DNA of 64,000 bases from Micavibrio aeruginosavorus EPB (GTDB lineage: Bacteria; Pseudomonadota; Alphaproteobacteria; Micavibrionales; Micavibrionaceae): the NCBI RefSeq assembly GCF_000348745.1, contig NC_020812.1, positions 1,559,444 through 1,623,443 of the forward strand, given 5' to 3'. Made by a program: the position numbers and the translations under genes. Below are positions 44,017-54,900 of this stretch, one piece after another (position 1 is the stretch's first letter; every line of letters begins with the position of its first letter). The notes under the pieces were generated by a model. The model ran no database searches, was not told where the DNA came from, and saw only the letters and a list, made by a program, of their open reading frames with translations.

Positions 44017-44173
44017 AAAAAGTGCGCACGATAACACATTGAAAATAAACAATAAAATGCACCAAATTTCCCTCTTGCACCCCACCATCAAGTTATGGTA
44101 AATATAAGGGCGCCTGAATGCAAAAAAACCAATAAAAATCAGGCGTCAAATTGGTAAAAAACGGTGGTGTGCA

Positions 44174-45139
44174 ATGTTAAACGGTAAAACATATTACGAA
44201 ATTCTGGGCGTTGATCCGAAAGCGGACGATGCGGTGATCAAGGCCGCCTATCGCGCCATCACCAGCAAATATCACCCCGACAAAAACCCGGGCGATGCGG
44301 CCGCGGAAGAAAAAACCAAAGAAGCCAATATTGCCTATGCCGTGCTGAGAGATGATCGCGCCGGATACGACAGCATGCTGGCCTCCACATACGCGGCAAA
44401 CAAACCCAGCGTTAATCAACCGCCATCAACCGAAGTGCGCCAGTCATACAGCCCGCCGCAAAAATATACAGAACCAGAAGCACAGCAGGCCAAACCGGGC
44501 TTCGACCGCACCGAACAAAAACCCGGTTTTGAACGCAGCCAACGCAACGCCGCGCAACGCCAAGCCAACCTGAGCAAGAAATCAGGTCTGGGAAAATATT
44601 TCGTCGCCGCCGCTTTGGGCGGTGCCGCCCTGTGGGCCTATAACGAATTTTTCAAAAATGACATCGACATTAAACCGATCCCGACGCCGGTGCCAAACAC
44701 CGTGCAACAGGCCCCAAAAACGGCGGCCCCACAACAGCCAACGGGGAATGGTTACGTGATCCAGCCGGGCGAATTGTCCCCGCAATGGAAAGCCATCGTT
44801 TGCGTCCCGCGCATTCCGCAAGACCGCATGGGTGACAACGCCTATCGCGTCAGCGAAGTTCTGCCGCAACAGGAAAAAATTGATGCGATTATCGAAGGCA
44901 TGAAACGCGATCCGAACAGCGAACTGGTCAAAATGGCCCAACGCAATAACACCCATATTCGCGTCACCTACACCCCGGCGGGTTACAAGGCCGAGCCGAT
45001 TATTCACAATATCACTAACACATTCTCGCTGAATTGTGACAAGGGCTTCTTCCGCTATCCCAGCACGAAGGAACCGCAATACAGTCTTGATAAATTCATG
45101 ACTGCCCCGATCAGCAAGCTGAAACCCGTTCGTTATTAA
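44174..45139 (+). CDS. membrane J-domain protein
   Basis: A 321-residue protein with an N-terminal DnaJ domain (about 4-70, with the HPD motif in [10 protein letters not shown]), a polar Gln/Pro-rich linker, one membrane segment (about 138-155, [19 protein letters not shown]), and a C-terminal domain of about 130 residues with no recognised family. The HPD motif implies stimulation of a DnaK-type ATPase near the membrane. The gene 12 bases downstream encodes another membrane protein, so they probably form an operon. Confidence 0.82.
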   Translation: MLNGKTYYEILGVDPKADDAVIKAAYRAITSKYHPDKNPGDAAAEEKTKEANIAYAVLRDDRAGYDSMLASTYAANKPSVNQPPSTEVRQSYSPPQKYTEPEAQQAKPGFDRTEQKPGFERSQRNAAQRQANLSKKSGLGKYFVAAALGGAALWAYNEFFKNDIDIKPIPTPVPNTVQQAPKTAAPQQPTGNGYVIQPGELSPQWKAIVCVPRIPQDRMGDNAYRVSEVLPQQEKIDAIIEGMKRDPNSELVKMAQRNNTHIRVTYTPAGYKAEPIIHNITNTFSLNCDKGFFRYPSTKEPQYSLDKFMTAPISKLKPVRY

Positions 45140-45150
45140 GAGTACGTACC

Positions 45151-46122
45151 ATGACCGAACAGAACAAACCCGAACAAGCCAGAATTGAACACAAACCCAC
45201 GACAGCACAACGCTTAAAGCAGAAAGCGGCCGCGCTGTTCAAAAAAACGCCGGGTGCCATGGGCACAGGCGGCCAGATGGCGTGGAGCGGCCTGCGCAAA
45301 ACCGGCAAAGGGCTGGGTGTAGCAGCTCTGTTCGGAGCCGCACTGGGTAAAAAAATGGGCTGGAAGGGTTTAGGCTATCTCATCGGCATTCCGGCCGCTA
45401 TTGCCGCGGCCGTTGTCGTTGGCGGTATTGCCATCCCTGTTATTGCCGCTGTTGGTGGCTTCTGGGGCCTGAAAAAATTAAACAACCATATTCCACTGCA
45501 AAAAGCGCTCGGCTGGGTCGCCATCGGCCCCGTTATTGTCGCCGCAGGACAGGCTTTGTTCCAAGAGCGTATCAATCCGATGGAAAACCCAAAGGATGCC
45601 TTCGACTATACGCTCAGCCAATCAGGCCAGAATTACAAAACACTGGGCACGTGGATTATGTCGGGCGGCATGTGGGCCGTCGACAAAGTCAACAGCACAG
45701 TGGATATGAGCAAAGTTCCGGCGGAAAAAGTCAAAGAAACAGCCGCGTCTTATGGCCTGACGGACACGTTCACCAAGCAAACAACGGTTACGCTGAGCAT
45801 TCCCGATAACCACATGGCGATTGAATGCCATGAAAAACTGACATCGGATTTCAAGAAAGCGAATGGCGAAAAACTGGCCGCATTAAAAGACTACAACACC
45901 AAACGCATCAATGAATGGAAAGCGGACCCGAACGGGTTGATCACGCAATACGCCGCAAAGGGCGACGTGATGATCATTTACCCGAGATTCAATGATAAAT
46001 CCCAACATCTGGTGGCCCCGCGCTCCTACGCGCCCAGCTCCTACGCCGCGTGCCCGCAAGGTTATGAACGCGACCTGCACTCGCTGAAATCCTGGCTGCA
46101 GAACAAGCACACATCCCGCTAA
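45151..46122 (+). CDS. hypothetical membrane protein, partner of the J-domain gene
   Basis: A 323-residue protein, unrecognised. After a basic N-terminus (RLKQKAAALFKKTPGAMGTG) come two or three hydrophobic segments between about 50 and 100 (LIGIPAAIAAAVVVGGIAIP) and another near 120. The C-terminal 150 residues are soluble with a CHEKL and a CPQGYERDL cysteine. It follows the J-domain gene by 12 bases and both end in a short soluble domain. No function assigned. Confidence 0.65.
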   Translation: MTEQNKPEQARIEHKPTTAQRLKQKAAALFKKTPGAMGTGGQMAWSGLRKTGKGLGVAALFGAALGKKMGWKGLGYLIGIPAAIAAAVVVGGIAIPVIAAVGGFWGLKKLNNHIPLQKALGWVAIGPVIVAAGQALFQERINPMENPKDAFDYTLSQSGQNYKTLGTWIMSGGMWAVDKVNSTVDMSKVPAEKVKETAASYGLTDTFTKQTTVTLSIPDNHMAIECHEKLTSDFKKANGEKLAALKDYNTKRINEWKADPNGLITQYAAKGDVMIIYPRFNDKSQHLVAPRSYAPSSYAACPQGYERDLHSLKSWLQNKHTSR

Positions 46123-46144
46123 GCTTTGCGGACAAGAACAAATA

Positions 46145-46172
46145 AAAAACCTCCCACACGGGAGGTTTTTCT
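46145..46172. terminator. bidirectional terminator
   Basis: A stem CCTCCC / GGGAGG with A6 and T5 flanks separates the convergent membrane-protein gene and nsrR. Confidence 0.85.
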
Positions 46173-46588
46173 TATCCAAAAATGGATTTGTTTTTCACGG
46201 TGTCGGCCAAAGTGTGTTCATTCAGCGCCGCAATAAAGGCCCGGTTTGCATCACGCAGATAATGTTTTAACTGGCATGCCCCCGTAATCCTGCATGTATT
46301 GGTTTTGCTGTCGAAACATTCCACCAAATTCATATTGGGTTCCAGCGCCTGTACAATGTCCCCCAAGCGCAATTGCGCGGTTCCGTCGGCCAGACGAATG
46401 CCGCCCCCCCGCCCCTTTGTCGACACGATGTATCCGGTTTGCGATAAATGGTGAACCACCTTCACCAGATGGTTGCGGGATATACCGTAATGATCGGCGA
46501 TGTCCTTCACGCTGCACATATCGCCCGCACGCGCGGCCAGAAACATCAACGTTCTCAATCCATAATCTGTAAATACGGTCAGTTGCAT
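46172..46588 (-). CDS. nsrR: Rrf2-family nitric oxide-sensing repressor NsrR
   Basis: A 138-residue Rrf2 protein with an N-terminal winged helix (MQLTVFTDYGLRTLMFLAAR). Cys91, Cys99 and Cys105 (ECFDSKTNTCRITGACQ) are spaced as in NsrR, and Asp8 is present, so a [4Fe-4S] cluster sensing NO is expected. It is divergent from the nitric oxide dioxygenase gene hmp with a 78-base gap that holds a palindromic operator. The true start is ATG 46588; the longer frame enters hmp. NO should relieve repression. Confidence 0.9.
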   Translation of the reverse strand: MQLTVFTDYGLRTLMFLAARAGDMCSVKDIADHYGISRNHLVKVVHHLSQTGYIVSTKGRGGGIRLADGTAQLRLGDIVQALEPNMNLVECFDSKTNTCRITGACQLKHYLRDANRAFIAALNEHTLADTVKNKSIFG

Positions 46589-46625
46589 ACAACCCTCATA
46601 TCCTGCTTGACCTTTGTAGCATATT

Positions 46626-46656
46626 TTATAATATATATCAAAAATACATATTATAA
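46626..46656. promoter_or_regulatory. NsrR operator between nsrR and hmp
   Basis: Two 13-base arms, TTATAATATATAT (46626-46638) and ATACATATTATAA (46644-46656), are inverted repeats matching at 12 of 13 positions, separated by 5 bases. The palindrome covers the divergent promoter region, as expected for an NsrR site. Confidence 0.65.
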
Positions 46657-46666
46657 GGATACCATC

Positions 46667-47902
46667 ATGCTCGACCAAAAAACCATCGATATTGTTAAAT
46701 CCACCGCCCCCGTTCTGGACCAGCACGGCGAAACGCTGACCCGGCATTTTTACCAACGCATGTTCACCCACAATCCAGAAGTGGTCCCCTTCTTCAATCC
46801 CGCGCACCAAAAATCCGGCAGCCAGCAACGCGCCCTCGCCGCTGCCATCTGCGCCTATGCGGCCAATATCGAGAATCTGGAGGTTTTGGGAAATGCCGTT
46901 GAATTGATTGCGCAGAAGCATGCGTCCCTGCACATCAAACCGGAACATTATCCGATTGTTGGCGAAAACCTGCTGGCATCCATTCGCGAAGTGCTCGGCG
47001 ATGCGGCCACCGACGACATTATCAATGCATGGGCCAATGCCTATGGCTTCCTGGCCAATATCCTGATCAACCGTGAAGCCCAGATTTATAAAGACAACGC
47101 CACAATGCCCGGCGGCTGGGATGGCTTTAAGACATTTCATGTTATGCGCAAAGAACGCGAAAGCAGCATCATAACATCGCTATATTTAACGCCGCAGGAT
47201 GGATCGGATCTGCCCACTTTCAAGGCCGGGCAATATATTACCATCCGCATGCCGACGCCGAACGGGTCAACAACCATGCGCAATTACAGCCTGTCCGACA
47301 AACCGGGGCATGATTATTTCCGCATCAGTGTAAAACGCGAAATGCCACCCGAATCCAACACCCCCGCCGGATATGTGTCGAACATGTTGCACGACGCGGT
47401 CAATGTTGGCGATACGGTTGAACTCTCCGCCCCGTGTGGTGAATTTTTCTTCGACCCATCAGAACATCACACCCGCCCGCTGGTCCTATTGGCCGCAGGC
47501 ATTGGTATTACGCCGTTGATGAGCATTCTTCTGACCGCGTTGGATACTCACAAGGGCCGCGACATTTTCCTGATCCATGGATGCTTGGATACCGATGTCC
47601 AGCCATTTAAATCCACATTGGATCAATTGTCGCAAACCCACCCAAACCTGCGCGTCCATTACCGTTACAGCGATATGAAACCCGCAGACATCTCAAACAC
47701 CACCAATGTCAGCACCGGTTTTGTGGACGCGGAACTGATTGAATCGATTATTCCGGGGCGGAATGCGGATTATTATTTCTGTGGCCCGAAAATATTCATG
47801 GTGAATATTTATCACCAGCTTCTGGACTGGGGCATCCCGGCATCACAGGTACATTTCGAATTCTTCGGCCCGCGTCAGGAATTGGATAAAAAAGCCGCCT
47901 GA
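46667..47902 (+). CDS. hmp: nitric oxide dioxygenase (flavohemoglobin)
   Basis: A 411-residue flavohemoglobin that oxidises NO to nitrate with O2 and NADH. The globin domain (1-140) keeps Tyr29, Gln53 and His85 at the E. coli Hmp positions. The FAD domain has MRNYSLSD, and the NAD domain has AAGIGITPLMSIL. The ATG at 46667 follows AAGGA by 7 bases; a longer upstream frame overlaps the operator. It is controlled by the divergent NsrR. Confidence 0.97.
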   Translation: MLDQKTIDIVKSTAPVLDQHGETLTRHFYQRMFTHNPEVVPFFNPAHQKSGSQQRALAAAICAYAANIENLEVLGNAVELIAQKHASLHIKPEHYPIVGENLLASIREVLGDAATDDIINAWANAYGFLANILINREAQIYKDNATMPGGWDGFKTFHVMRKERESSIITSLYLTPQDGSDLPTFKAGQYITIRMPTPNGSTTMRNYSLSDKPGHDYFRISVKREMPPESNTPAGYVSNMLHDAVNVGDTVELSAPCGEFFFDPSEHHTRPLVLLAAGIGITPLMSILLTALDTHKGRDIFLIHGCLDTDVQPFKSTLDQLSQTHPNLRVHYRYSDMKPADISNTTNVSTGFVDAELIESIIPGRNADYYFCGPKIFMVNIYHQLLDWGIPASQVHFEFFGPRQELDKKAA

Positions 47903-47922
47903 TCCACACAGAACCACAAAAG

Positions 47923-47951
47923 CAAAAAACCTCCCGCAAGGGAGGTTTTTT
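47923..47951 (+). terminator. terminator after hmp
   Basis: A stem CCTCCC-GCAA-GGGAGG with flanking A6 and T6. Confidence 0.88.
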
Positions 47952-47957
47952 GTGGAA

Positions 47958-48042
47958 TGGTGCCCCAGGTCGGACTCGAACCAACACACCTTTCGGTACC
48001 GCATTTTGAGTGCGGCGCGTCTACCAATTCCACCACTGGGGC
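47958..48042 (-). tRNA. tRNA-Leu (anticodon CAA)
   Basis: A class II tRNA of 85 bases with encoded CCA (47958-47960). Acceptor stem GCCCCAG / CTGGGGC, anticodon stem CCGCA / TGCGG with loop CTCAAAA giving anticodon CAA, a long variable arm (TACCGAAAGGTG) and the T loop GTTCGAGTCC. Confidence 0.95.
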
Positions 48043-48119
48043 ACTGGCGGGGACTATAGGCAAAAATTATCCGCGGATCAATAGGATAAATTCGATAAAA
48101 ATCAGTATGTTGGCGTTTT

Positions 48120-49886
48120 TTATTTGCCAATCCCGACCCAGTCGGTGCCGTTACAATACTGCATGACGCTGTGGGTGGTGTTGTAAACCATCGCCCCCCG
48201 GTTCCCCGTCGGGTTGGAACATCCGGATCCGCCGGGGGCGACAGTCGGCCCCATGGAAATCCAATCCGCCCCATTGCAATACTGCATAACACCGCTGGTG
48301 GAGTTAAAGACAATCTGCCCTTCGGCCCGGAACGGGTTCGCACACACGCCACCTTCCGGATTGTCGTACAGGGCTGCGACTTCATTTGCGGCCAGAACAC
48401 GGCCATACATCCGCACATCGTCGAGCAAACCGTTAAAGGTCCGCGCCGTTCCATTGTCATTCCCGATGTTGATATTGGCCGTTTCGGCCACCACCGACCC
48501 CGTCGGGGTTGTGGATTCAGTAACACCAACAGGGGAACCATTCACGTAGAGAGCGGGATCGTTACCAAGGGCACCGTAATCATAGGTCACGACAACATGC
48601 GTCCAGGCGTTGAGCGGAATAACAGGCGAGCTGGACCCCCAAACGCCATTGCTGCCGTTCCATCGTGACGCTTCAAACACCAAATGGCCGGGATTCAGTA
48701 GATAGAAGATGAAACCCTCTTGCCCGCCGGTTCGTTTGTCGATAATACGCCCACGATCCCCCTCGCCCCAACCGCGCGGGTAAATCCAGGCTGAAACACT
48801 CAATGTGTTAATGTCGTTGAAGACCGGATGGGTGTACACAATCACGGTGTCGTTTACGCCATCAAAATCCAGCGCGCCATTGACGCGGCCGCCCGTCGGT
48901 TGCCATATCGGGCCACCACCCAATGTACCGATATTGGCGTTTGGCGAAGAATCCGTTGCAATCAACCCACTGGATTCATCGAATTTCCACCGCCCCAACA
49001 GGCTGGCATGGGCCGTCGCCGTCCCCGATTGCAAAACTTCCTCGACCTCAGCCTGAGACAGCGCACGATTATAAATACGCGTATCATCCATGGCACCCAG
49101 CAATGTTCCACCACCAGCCAACTGGCTGCGCCCCAGCCAGAGCGCGGCGTTATTCTGCAGCGGCGTAAACGGTCCGGATCCATAGCCTGCGGCCACGCCG
49201 TTGACATACATAATCAGCTCTTGCGCCACATTGTCCCATGTACAGGCCAGGTGATACCAGACGCCCAGTGACGGTGCCACCGTCTGTTCAATCTGTCGCC
49301 AAGTCGTACCATCATGGAACCCGCAGTTCAGGACATAGCTCGACCCGTTATAATAAATGTAGAAACGGTAATTCGCCTGTCCCGCGACTCCTTTTTCAAA
49401 GAAATAATTGGCAGCCACAGGCCCATCAAACCGCGCCCATGTGGTCAAACTAAAGGATGACAGATCAAGTGTTGAATGATCGGGAATAGCCAAATAATCA
49501 TTACTCCCATCGAACAACAACGCGCCGCCACGGATACCAGAAATCCAGGCAGACGTCGTATTCATATTCGTCAAGGTCGCATTGTGCAGGCCCAGCATAT
49601 CGGCCGCAATCGCGCTGCCTGTACCGTCATCCATTTTCCACCGCGCGACCAGCCCATCGGTTGGGCCATTATTTCCGCCCGGTGCGATACTGGCCCCCAT
49701 GGAAATCCAGTTTGTGTCGTCACAATACTGCATCGTGCCATGCGTCGTATTATAAACAATCTTGCCCTCTTCCCCCGCGGGATTGGCACAGGCGGCGTGG
49801 GCCGATTTTGGCAGAAAAACAACAGACAACAACAGCATGGCCACCGCAATTGGCACCCATTTTTTATTGATCGACTGTTGTCCCAT
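48120..49886 (-). CDS. secreted LamG-domain protein with two-cysteine modules
   Basis: A 588-residue exported protein from the ATG at 49886, which begins a clear signal peptide (ending KSAHA); a GTG at 49934 would overlap the upstream gene. It holds two concanavalin-like LamG domains (about 80-265 and 285-490, each with GGALLFDGSNDYLAIPDHS-type strands). Three copies of a 35-residue module with two cysteines (CANPAGEEGKIVYNTTHGTM, one near the N-terminus and two at the end) are shared with the two genes upstream. It is probably a cell-surface or matrix protein. Last gene of the 12-kb cluster. Confidence 0.82.
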   Translation of the reverse strand: MGQQSINKKWVPIAVAMLLLSVVFLPKSAHAACANPAGEEGKIVYNTTHGTMQYCDDTNWISMGASIAPGGNNGPTDGLVARWKMDDGTGSAIAADMLGLHNATLTNMNTTSAWISGIRGGALLFDGSNDYLAIPDHSTLDLSSFSLTTWARFDGPVAANYFFEKGVAGQANYRFYIYYNGSSYVLNCGFHDGTTWRQIEQTVAPSLGVWYHLACTWDNVAQELIMYVNGVAAGYGSGPFTPLQNNAALWLGRSQLAGGGTLLGAMDDTRIYNRALSQAEVEEVLQSGTATAHASLLGRWKFDESSGLIATDSSPNANIGTLGGGPIWQPTGGRVNGALDFDGVNDTVIVYTHPVFNDINTLSVSAWIYPRGWGEGDRGRIIDKRTGGQEGFIFYLLNPGHLVFEASRWNGSNGVWGSSSPVIPLNAWTHVVVTYDYGALGNDPALYVNGSPVGVTESTTPTGSVVAETANINIGNDNGTARTFNGLLDDVRMYGRVLAANEVAALYDNPEGGVCANPFRAEGQIVFNSTSGVMQYCNGADWISMGPTVAPGGSGCSNPTGNRGAMVYNTTHSVMQYCNGTDWVGIGK

Positions 49887-49909
49887 AATTCGGCTCACTG
49901 TCTTTACCC

Positions 49910-51904
49910 TTATTCCGGCCCCATTGAGATCCACGTATCACCTTCGCAGAATTGCATGACGCCATGCGTGGCATTATAGGTCATATCCCCCGCCGCGCCC
50001 GTCGGATTGGAACACCCGCCGCCGCCATTCCCGTTCGGCCCCATCGGCACCCAATTCGTTCCATTGCAATATTGCATGACATGATGGGTCGTATTGTAAA
50101 TAATATCGCCCTGGTCCGCCGCGGGACTTGTGCACGACCCGCTTGCCGGGTTGACCTTGCGCACGCACCGTGCCGTGTTGATCTCGTCTTTGACCGGATC
50201 ACCAGTGACGCCATCGGGCATATTTTGACGCCAGGCGGTGAATTGCCCGTTTTCAGTCGATGACCACAAACGACGCTGCGCCCCCGCGGCTCCGGCATTG
50301 AGTTCAAACCCGCCAATCGCAACACGGTTGGTGCGCAAGACGGCCAGCTCGTCCAAGGCGGGCAGATACCAGTCACTCCGCCCCGATGATGTCAAATTGC
50401 CACAATATTGCGCGGCTTGGTGCGGCTGTACCCCGCCTGTGATGCTGTCGGCATCCGTAATCAGCAGGGACGCCGTGTTCGCGGAACCACTGGTCGTGCT
50501 GCTCGCCCCGCCGACCGTATCGCCGCTGGCGTTCGCATTGTTATATGCGAATGTGGATCGCGTTCCGGTACAGCTTGCACCGTTCCATGTCATCCCCGCA
50601 TCACAATGCGTCGTATACATTGGAAAGCTACCATCCGGTGAAAGACCGGCATAGACCGTCCCGTCAGAGCATTCCTGCCCAATGGTTGTACACCCATCCG
50701 GCGCGCCGCCTGATCCGCCACCGGTGCTCAAAACAACCAGGGAACCGGCCAGTGTGGCCGTCACATAAATATAATTCCCGTTCACAATCACATCGTGCGC
50801 GCCATTCAGATACGTCGCGCTTTGTACCGTATAGGCAATTGATGGATCGCCCTTATCGGTTACATCGACAATTGCCAGTGAATCGTTGTCATAGGACGTC
50901 GTAAAAACGTAATCGTCGACAAAAAATACATCCCGAGAATTGTTAAACCACGTTGTATCTTCCAACGAGCCAACAACCCACGAGTTGGTGGGGCTTGAAA
51001 TATAAACGACACCAAAACGATCTCTTTCGCTCGAGACCGCATACGCGTATTGGCCTGACACGTCAATCGACAAAAATCCGTAATAGTACGTCGGATCAGG
51101 ACCCAGAACATGCGTCACCGTCGGCGAACCCGGCGTTGTCAGATCAACGATACCAAACGCCCCGGCATAGGTAACAACGTAACCATAATTGCCGGATATT
51201 TTAATCGCCGTTGTTTCGTCCAAATTCGCGCTAAACCCAGTCCCCCCAACGGTTGGCGGCGTTGTCGCCACATTAACCGCGGTCACCCCGGTGTTTGCAG
51301 TGCGCAATGTGACGTAGGCATAAGACCCAAGAACATCCACACCCGTGACACGATCCAATGTCGTCGCATTCGTCTGCGATGTCGCAATCACCGGGCTATC
51401 AGGATCAACCACATTAACCTTGTACAGGGTATCGTTCGGGTCACCCGTTACATACACAAAATCATTATTTGGGGCCGCCACGCGCGTGGCCCCGGTTACC
51501 GCTACACTGCCCCGCAAAACAGGATTGGCGGGGGAGCTGATATCAAAAATGCTCAGCGTATCCGCCGTTTCATCAATGACATACAGAAAGTTGCCATACT
51601 TCGCCATATTCCCGGGCGCAGCCACGCCGGATACAGCATTCAGAATTGTCGGTTGCCCAATCGTCGTCGACGTCGATTCAGACCCAACACCAATCGCCAC
51701 CCAATTGGTGTTGTTGCAATATTGCATGACCTTGTAATTGTCATTGAACAGCATGTCGCCGGCATTCCCGGCCGGGCTGACACATGCGGCAAGAGCCGTG
51801 CTGGAAATCACCCCTGCCCCGGCAACACTCAACGCGGCCGAAAGAAGAAACGATGATAAATGCCGTTTCAAAGAAAATGATGGGGGCATAACGGGCTGTT
51901 GCAT
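49910..51904 (-). CDS. secreted LVIVD/DUF1566 protein with two-cysteine modules
   Basis: A 664-residue exported protein from the ATG at 51904 (signal peptide ends near ALAAC). Residues about 70-400 are LVIVD-type repeats of a beta-propeller (for example SIFDISSPANPVLRGSV). A DUF1566-like domain follows (DWYLPALDELAVLRTNR, then RLWSSTENG and ARCVRKV). Three copies of the two-cysteine module occur, one at the N-terminus and two at the C-terminus. It is probably surface-exposed. It lies 14 bases after the giant fibre gene and 23 before the LamG gene. Confidence 0.8.
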   Translation of the reverse strand: MQQPVMPPSFSLKRHLSSFLLSAALSVAGAGVISSTALAACVSPAGNAGDMLFNDNYKVMQYCNNTNWVAIGVGSESTSTTIGQPTILNAVSGVAAPGNMAKYGNFLYVIDETADTLSIFDISSPANPVLRGSVAVTGATRVAAPNNDFVYVTGDPNDTLYKVNVVDPDSPVIATSQTNATTLDRVTGVDVLGSYAYVTLRTANTGVTAVNVATTPPTVGGTGFSANLDETTAIKISGNYGYVVTYAGAFGIVDLTTPGSPTVTHVLGPDPTYYYGFLSIDVSGQYAYAVSSERDRFGVVYISSPTNSWVVGSLEDTTWFNNSRDVFFVDDYVFTTSYDNDSLAIVDVTDKGDPSIAYTVQSATYLNGAHDVIVNGNYIYVTATLAGSLVVLSTGGGSGGAPDGCTTIGQECSDGTVYAGLSPDGSFPMYTTHCDAGMTWNGASCTGTRSTFAYNNANASGDTVGGASSTTSGSANTASLLITDADSITGGVQPHQAAQYCGNLTSSGRSDWYLPALDELAVLRTNRVAIGGFELNAGAAGAQRRLWSSTENGQFTAWRQNMPDGVTGDPVKDEINTARCVRKVNPASGSCTSPAADQGDIIYNTTHHVMQYCNGTNWVPMGPNGNGGGGCSNPTGAAGDMTYNATHGVMQFCEGDTWISMGPE

Positions 51905-51918
51905 GGGACAGCCTTTCT

Positions 51919-54900
51919 TTATTCGGCTCTGCGGCGACGACGCAGGCCCGTGTTGTTCCACATAAAGGCCAGACCCAAACCACCGAGAATAACAATCACA
52001 CCCGCAACCATACCGGCACCAAAGCCAGCTTTGCCGATGCCATATCCCGTATGCGCCTTCATGCCATTCATATCCGCGCGCAGATCATCAATCGAATCCA
52101 TCATCGCAACCTGTTCGGTTTTCAGCGACGCCAGTTCTGCTTTCAGATTGTCGTTCTCGGCTTTCAGTGTCTTGGTCGCCTCGATCAGCGGCGCAACGAA
52201 TCCGCTATAGTTGACCGATTTCGTGCCCATTTCATCCTTGGCCGTGCGCACCAGTTCGGGGAACACTTTTTCCACTTCCTGCGCCATCACACCCAGCTCC
52301 AGTTGGCCGGAAACATTATCGCGCATGCGGAAGCTGTAGGTGTCGATCTGATCCAGACGGGCCAGAACGTCCTGCGCATCCAGTTGCTGGATGTCGGTTT
52401 TCAAACGAATATCCGATGTATCAGTCAGAACACCGGTGTACGTAATGTCGCCTTGGGCATGCAGTGCAACACCGGTGCTGGTGTTTGTGAAGTAACCGCC
52501 ATACCCAGCGGAACTGCCAGATTGACCGTAAACACCATAACCAATACCCGATGCATTCGGGTTGTAACCAAACACGCCGCGGCCCGTCGTGCTTGCAGCC
52601 TCGCCCCATACACCACTGGTGGCCCCGCTTGCGCCAGCAGCATAACCTGTGATACCGCGACCGCTTGTGCTGGCCGATTGACCGAAAACACCTGAGGTCG
52701 TGCCCGTTCCTGCCACGGCCAAACCATAAACACCACGGCCGGAAGTACTGTTGGTTTGACCGAACACACCATCCGCCACACCAGTCGCAGAGTTCGCCAA
52801 ACCATAAACGCCGCGGCCCGTATCACCGTTCGACTGGCCATAAACGCCATAGTTCGCCGCGCCGCCGGTCGTTGACGTGGCGATACCATAAACACCATAC
52901 CCCGTTGCACTGGCAGACGAACCATGAACGCCAAAGTTGGTGCCACTCAGTGCCGTAGCCTCACCCTGCACACCATAACCCGCAGAGCTAGCCGATGAAC
53001 CATAAACACCTTTGTTGCTGGCAGATGTGTCCGATGCTGTACCAAATACCGCAGCACCGGTAACCGAGGTCCCCATAACCCCTGAACCGCCCCCATCATG
53101 GTTTCCTCGAACGCCCGACACGGCCGCAGCATTGCCCGTTGAAACCCCGAGCACAGCCGCAGCACCATTCGCGTTTGTTCCTGAAACTGTATTAATCTCA
53201 CCGTAAACTGCGGAACTGTTTTGGGAGGTACCGCCATTTCTGGTCACAATCGACGACAGACCACGAACGCTCGCTCCCCCTGTCGTCGTTGTGTTGATAT
53301 TAAGTAGCCCCACGCCCGCGCCCGCCGTGGCCGGTGCAGACAAGGACAAAAGCGCACCCGTCGTACGCGAGGTCGATTGCAACGACAAACCCGTTTCAGT
53401 GGTTAAAGAATCCCAATTCCAGGTTTGCGTATAATTCCCATTATTAATGCTGTTTGTTGCAGTGGCCGCGGTCAGCCCGCTGATTGCACCACCACCGCCG
53501 CCGCCACCGCAGGCCGCGTTTTCCCAGTTCGTGCCGTCATAAACCAGACATTCACCGTTCGCCGGGCTGGCCAACGCGACGTCGCCCAGATTGGCGATGG
53601 TCATTTCATTCGGGGCGTTCCCGGCCTGACCCGTGATATTGATGCGGTCGGATACGTTAATGCGGCCCGTTACGCCCAACGTGGTGGTGGCGTTATTCCA
53701 TGTGAAACCAGCAACGCCATGCAATTCGCCATTCGAATTAAACTGAACATAAGTATTGGCACCGCCCGGCGTTGCCCCGGCAGCCCCCGGAACCCATTCG
53801 GACCCGTCATAGACCAGCGCATCACCATTGGCCACGCCCGTCGTATCCACATCGGACAACCCATTCAGGCCCATATAGGTCGGCAGGTTCCCGGCCACGC
53901 CGCCCATGGCAATTTTTTCACCGACGCTGACCACGCCGCTGATGCTCAGGATCGTATTACCCTGATCCCATGTGAAATCCGCCGTGCCGCCCAACGCGCC
54001 GTTGGAATTAAACTGAACATACGTATCAGCCCCGCCCGGAGTCGCACCGCCGCCACCACCACCGCAAGCCGCCGCAGTCCATTGCGCACCATCATAGGCC
54101 AGACATTCACCATTCGCCACGCCCGACACGTCAACATCGGACAAATCGGCCAGAGCAATATAGGTCGGTGCGTTACCCGCCGTGCCACCCAGAACCAGAC
54201 GGTCGCTGATGCTGACCACGCCGTTTACGTCCAGCGTTGTGGTGCCTTCATTCCATGTGAAGTTCGAAGACCCGTCCAGCGTACCGTTGGAATTAAATTG
54301 AACGTTGGTATCCACACCGCCCGGCGTTCCGCCACCGCCAATCGCTTCCCAATCATTGGCCGCCACGGCGCACATTTCAAATGTGTCGGTGCTGGACATG
54401 TAACGGATGGAACCTTCGCGGCTGGCATCGCACGCCTCCCCGCTATAGGCAATCTTGATCGTGCCTTCCACTTCAAACGCGGTATCGGCGGACAGGTTCG
54501 ACGCCGGAACACGCGGGTCGATCACCATTTTACCGCCGAACAAGCCCATGGTGTTGTTATCGGCCAATTCGACGGCCTCTTGAGCGCTCATAAAGATACC
54601 CAGCGATTGATTCCCAGTCACTTTCGGGAAGACCGTAAGGAAATTATTCGCATTGTCCGCAGTCACAAGACCGATGGCCATTGTGGCTTCACCCACCAAT
54701 GGGTTTTGGCTTCCCTGTTCAGGGTCAGAGCCTACAAACAATCCATCACCGGCAACAGCGGCAAGCCCCATGGCAATACCGTATCGACCAGTGGCCATGG
54801 TTCCCTCACCCATCGCGGTCGAGGCCTCGCCCGTGGCCATTGAAAACGTCCCCATTGCGGTGCTGGCATAACCAGACGCCTTCGTTTGATGCCCCAGGGC

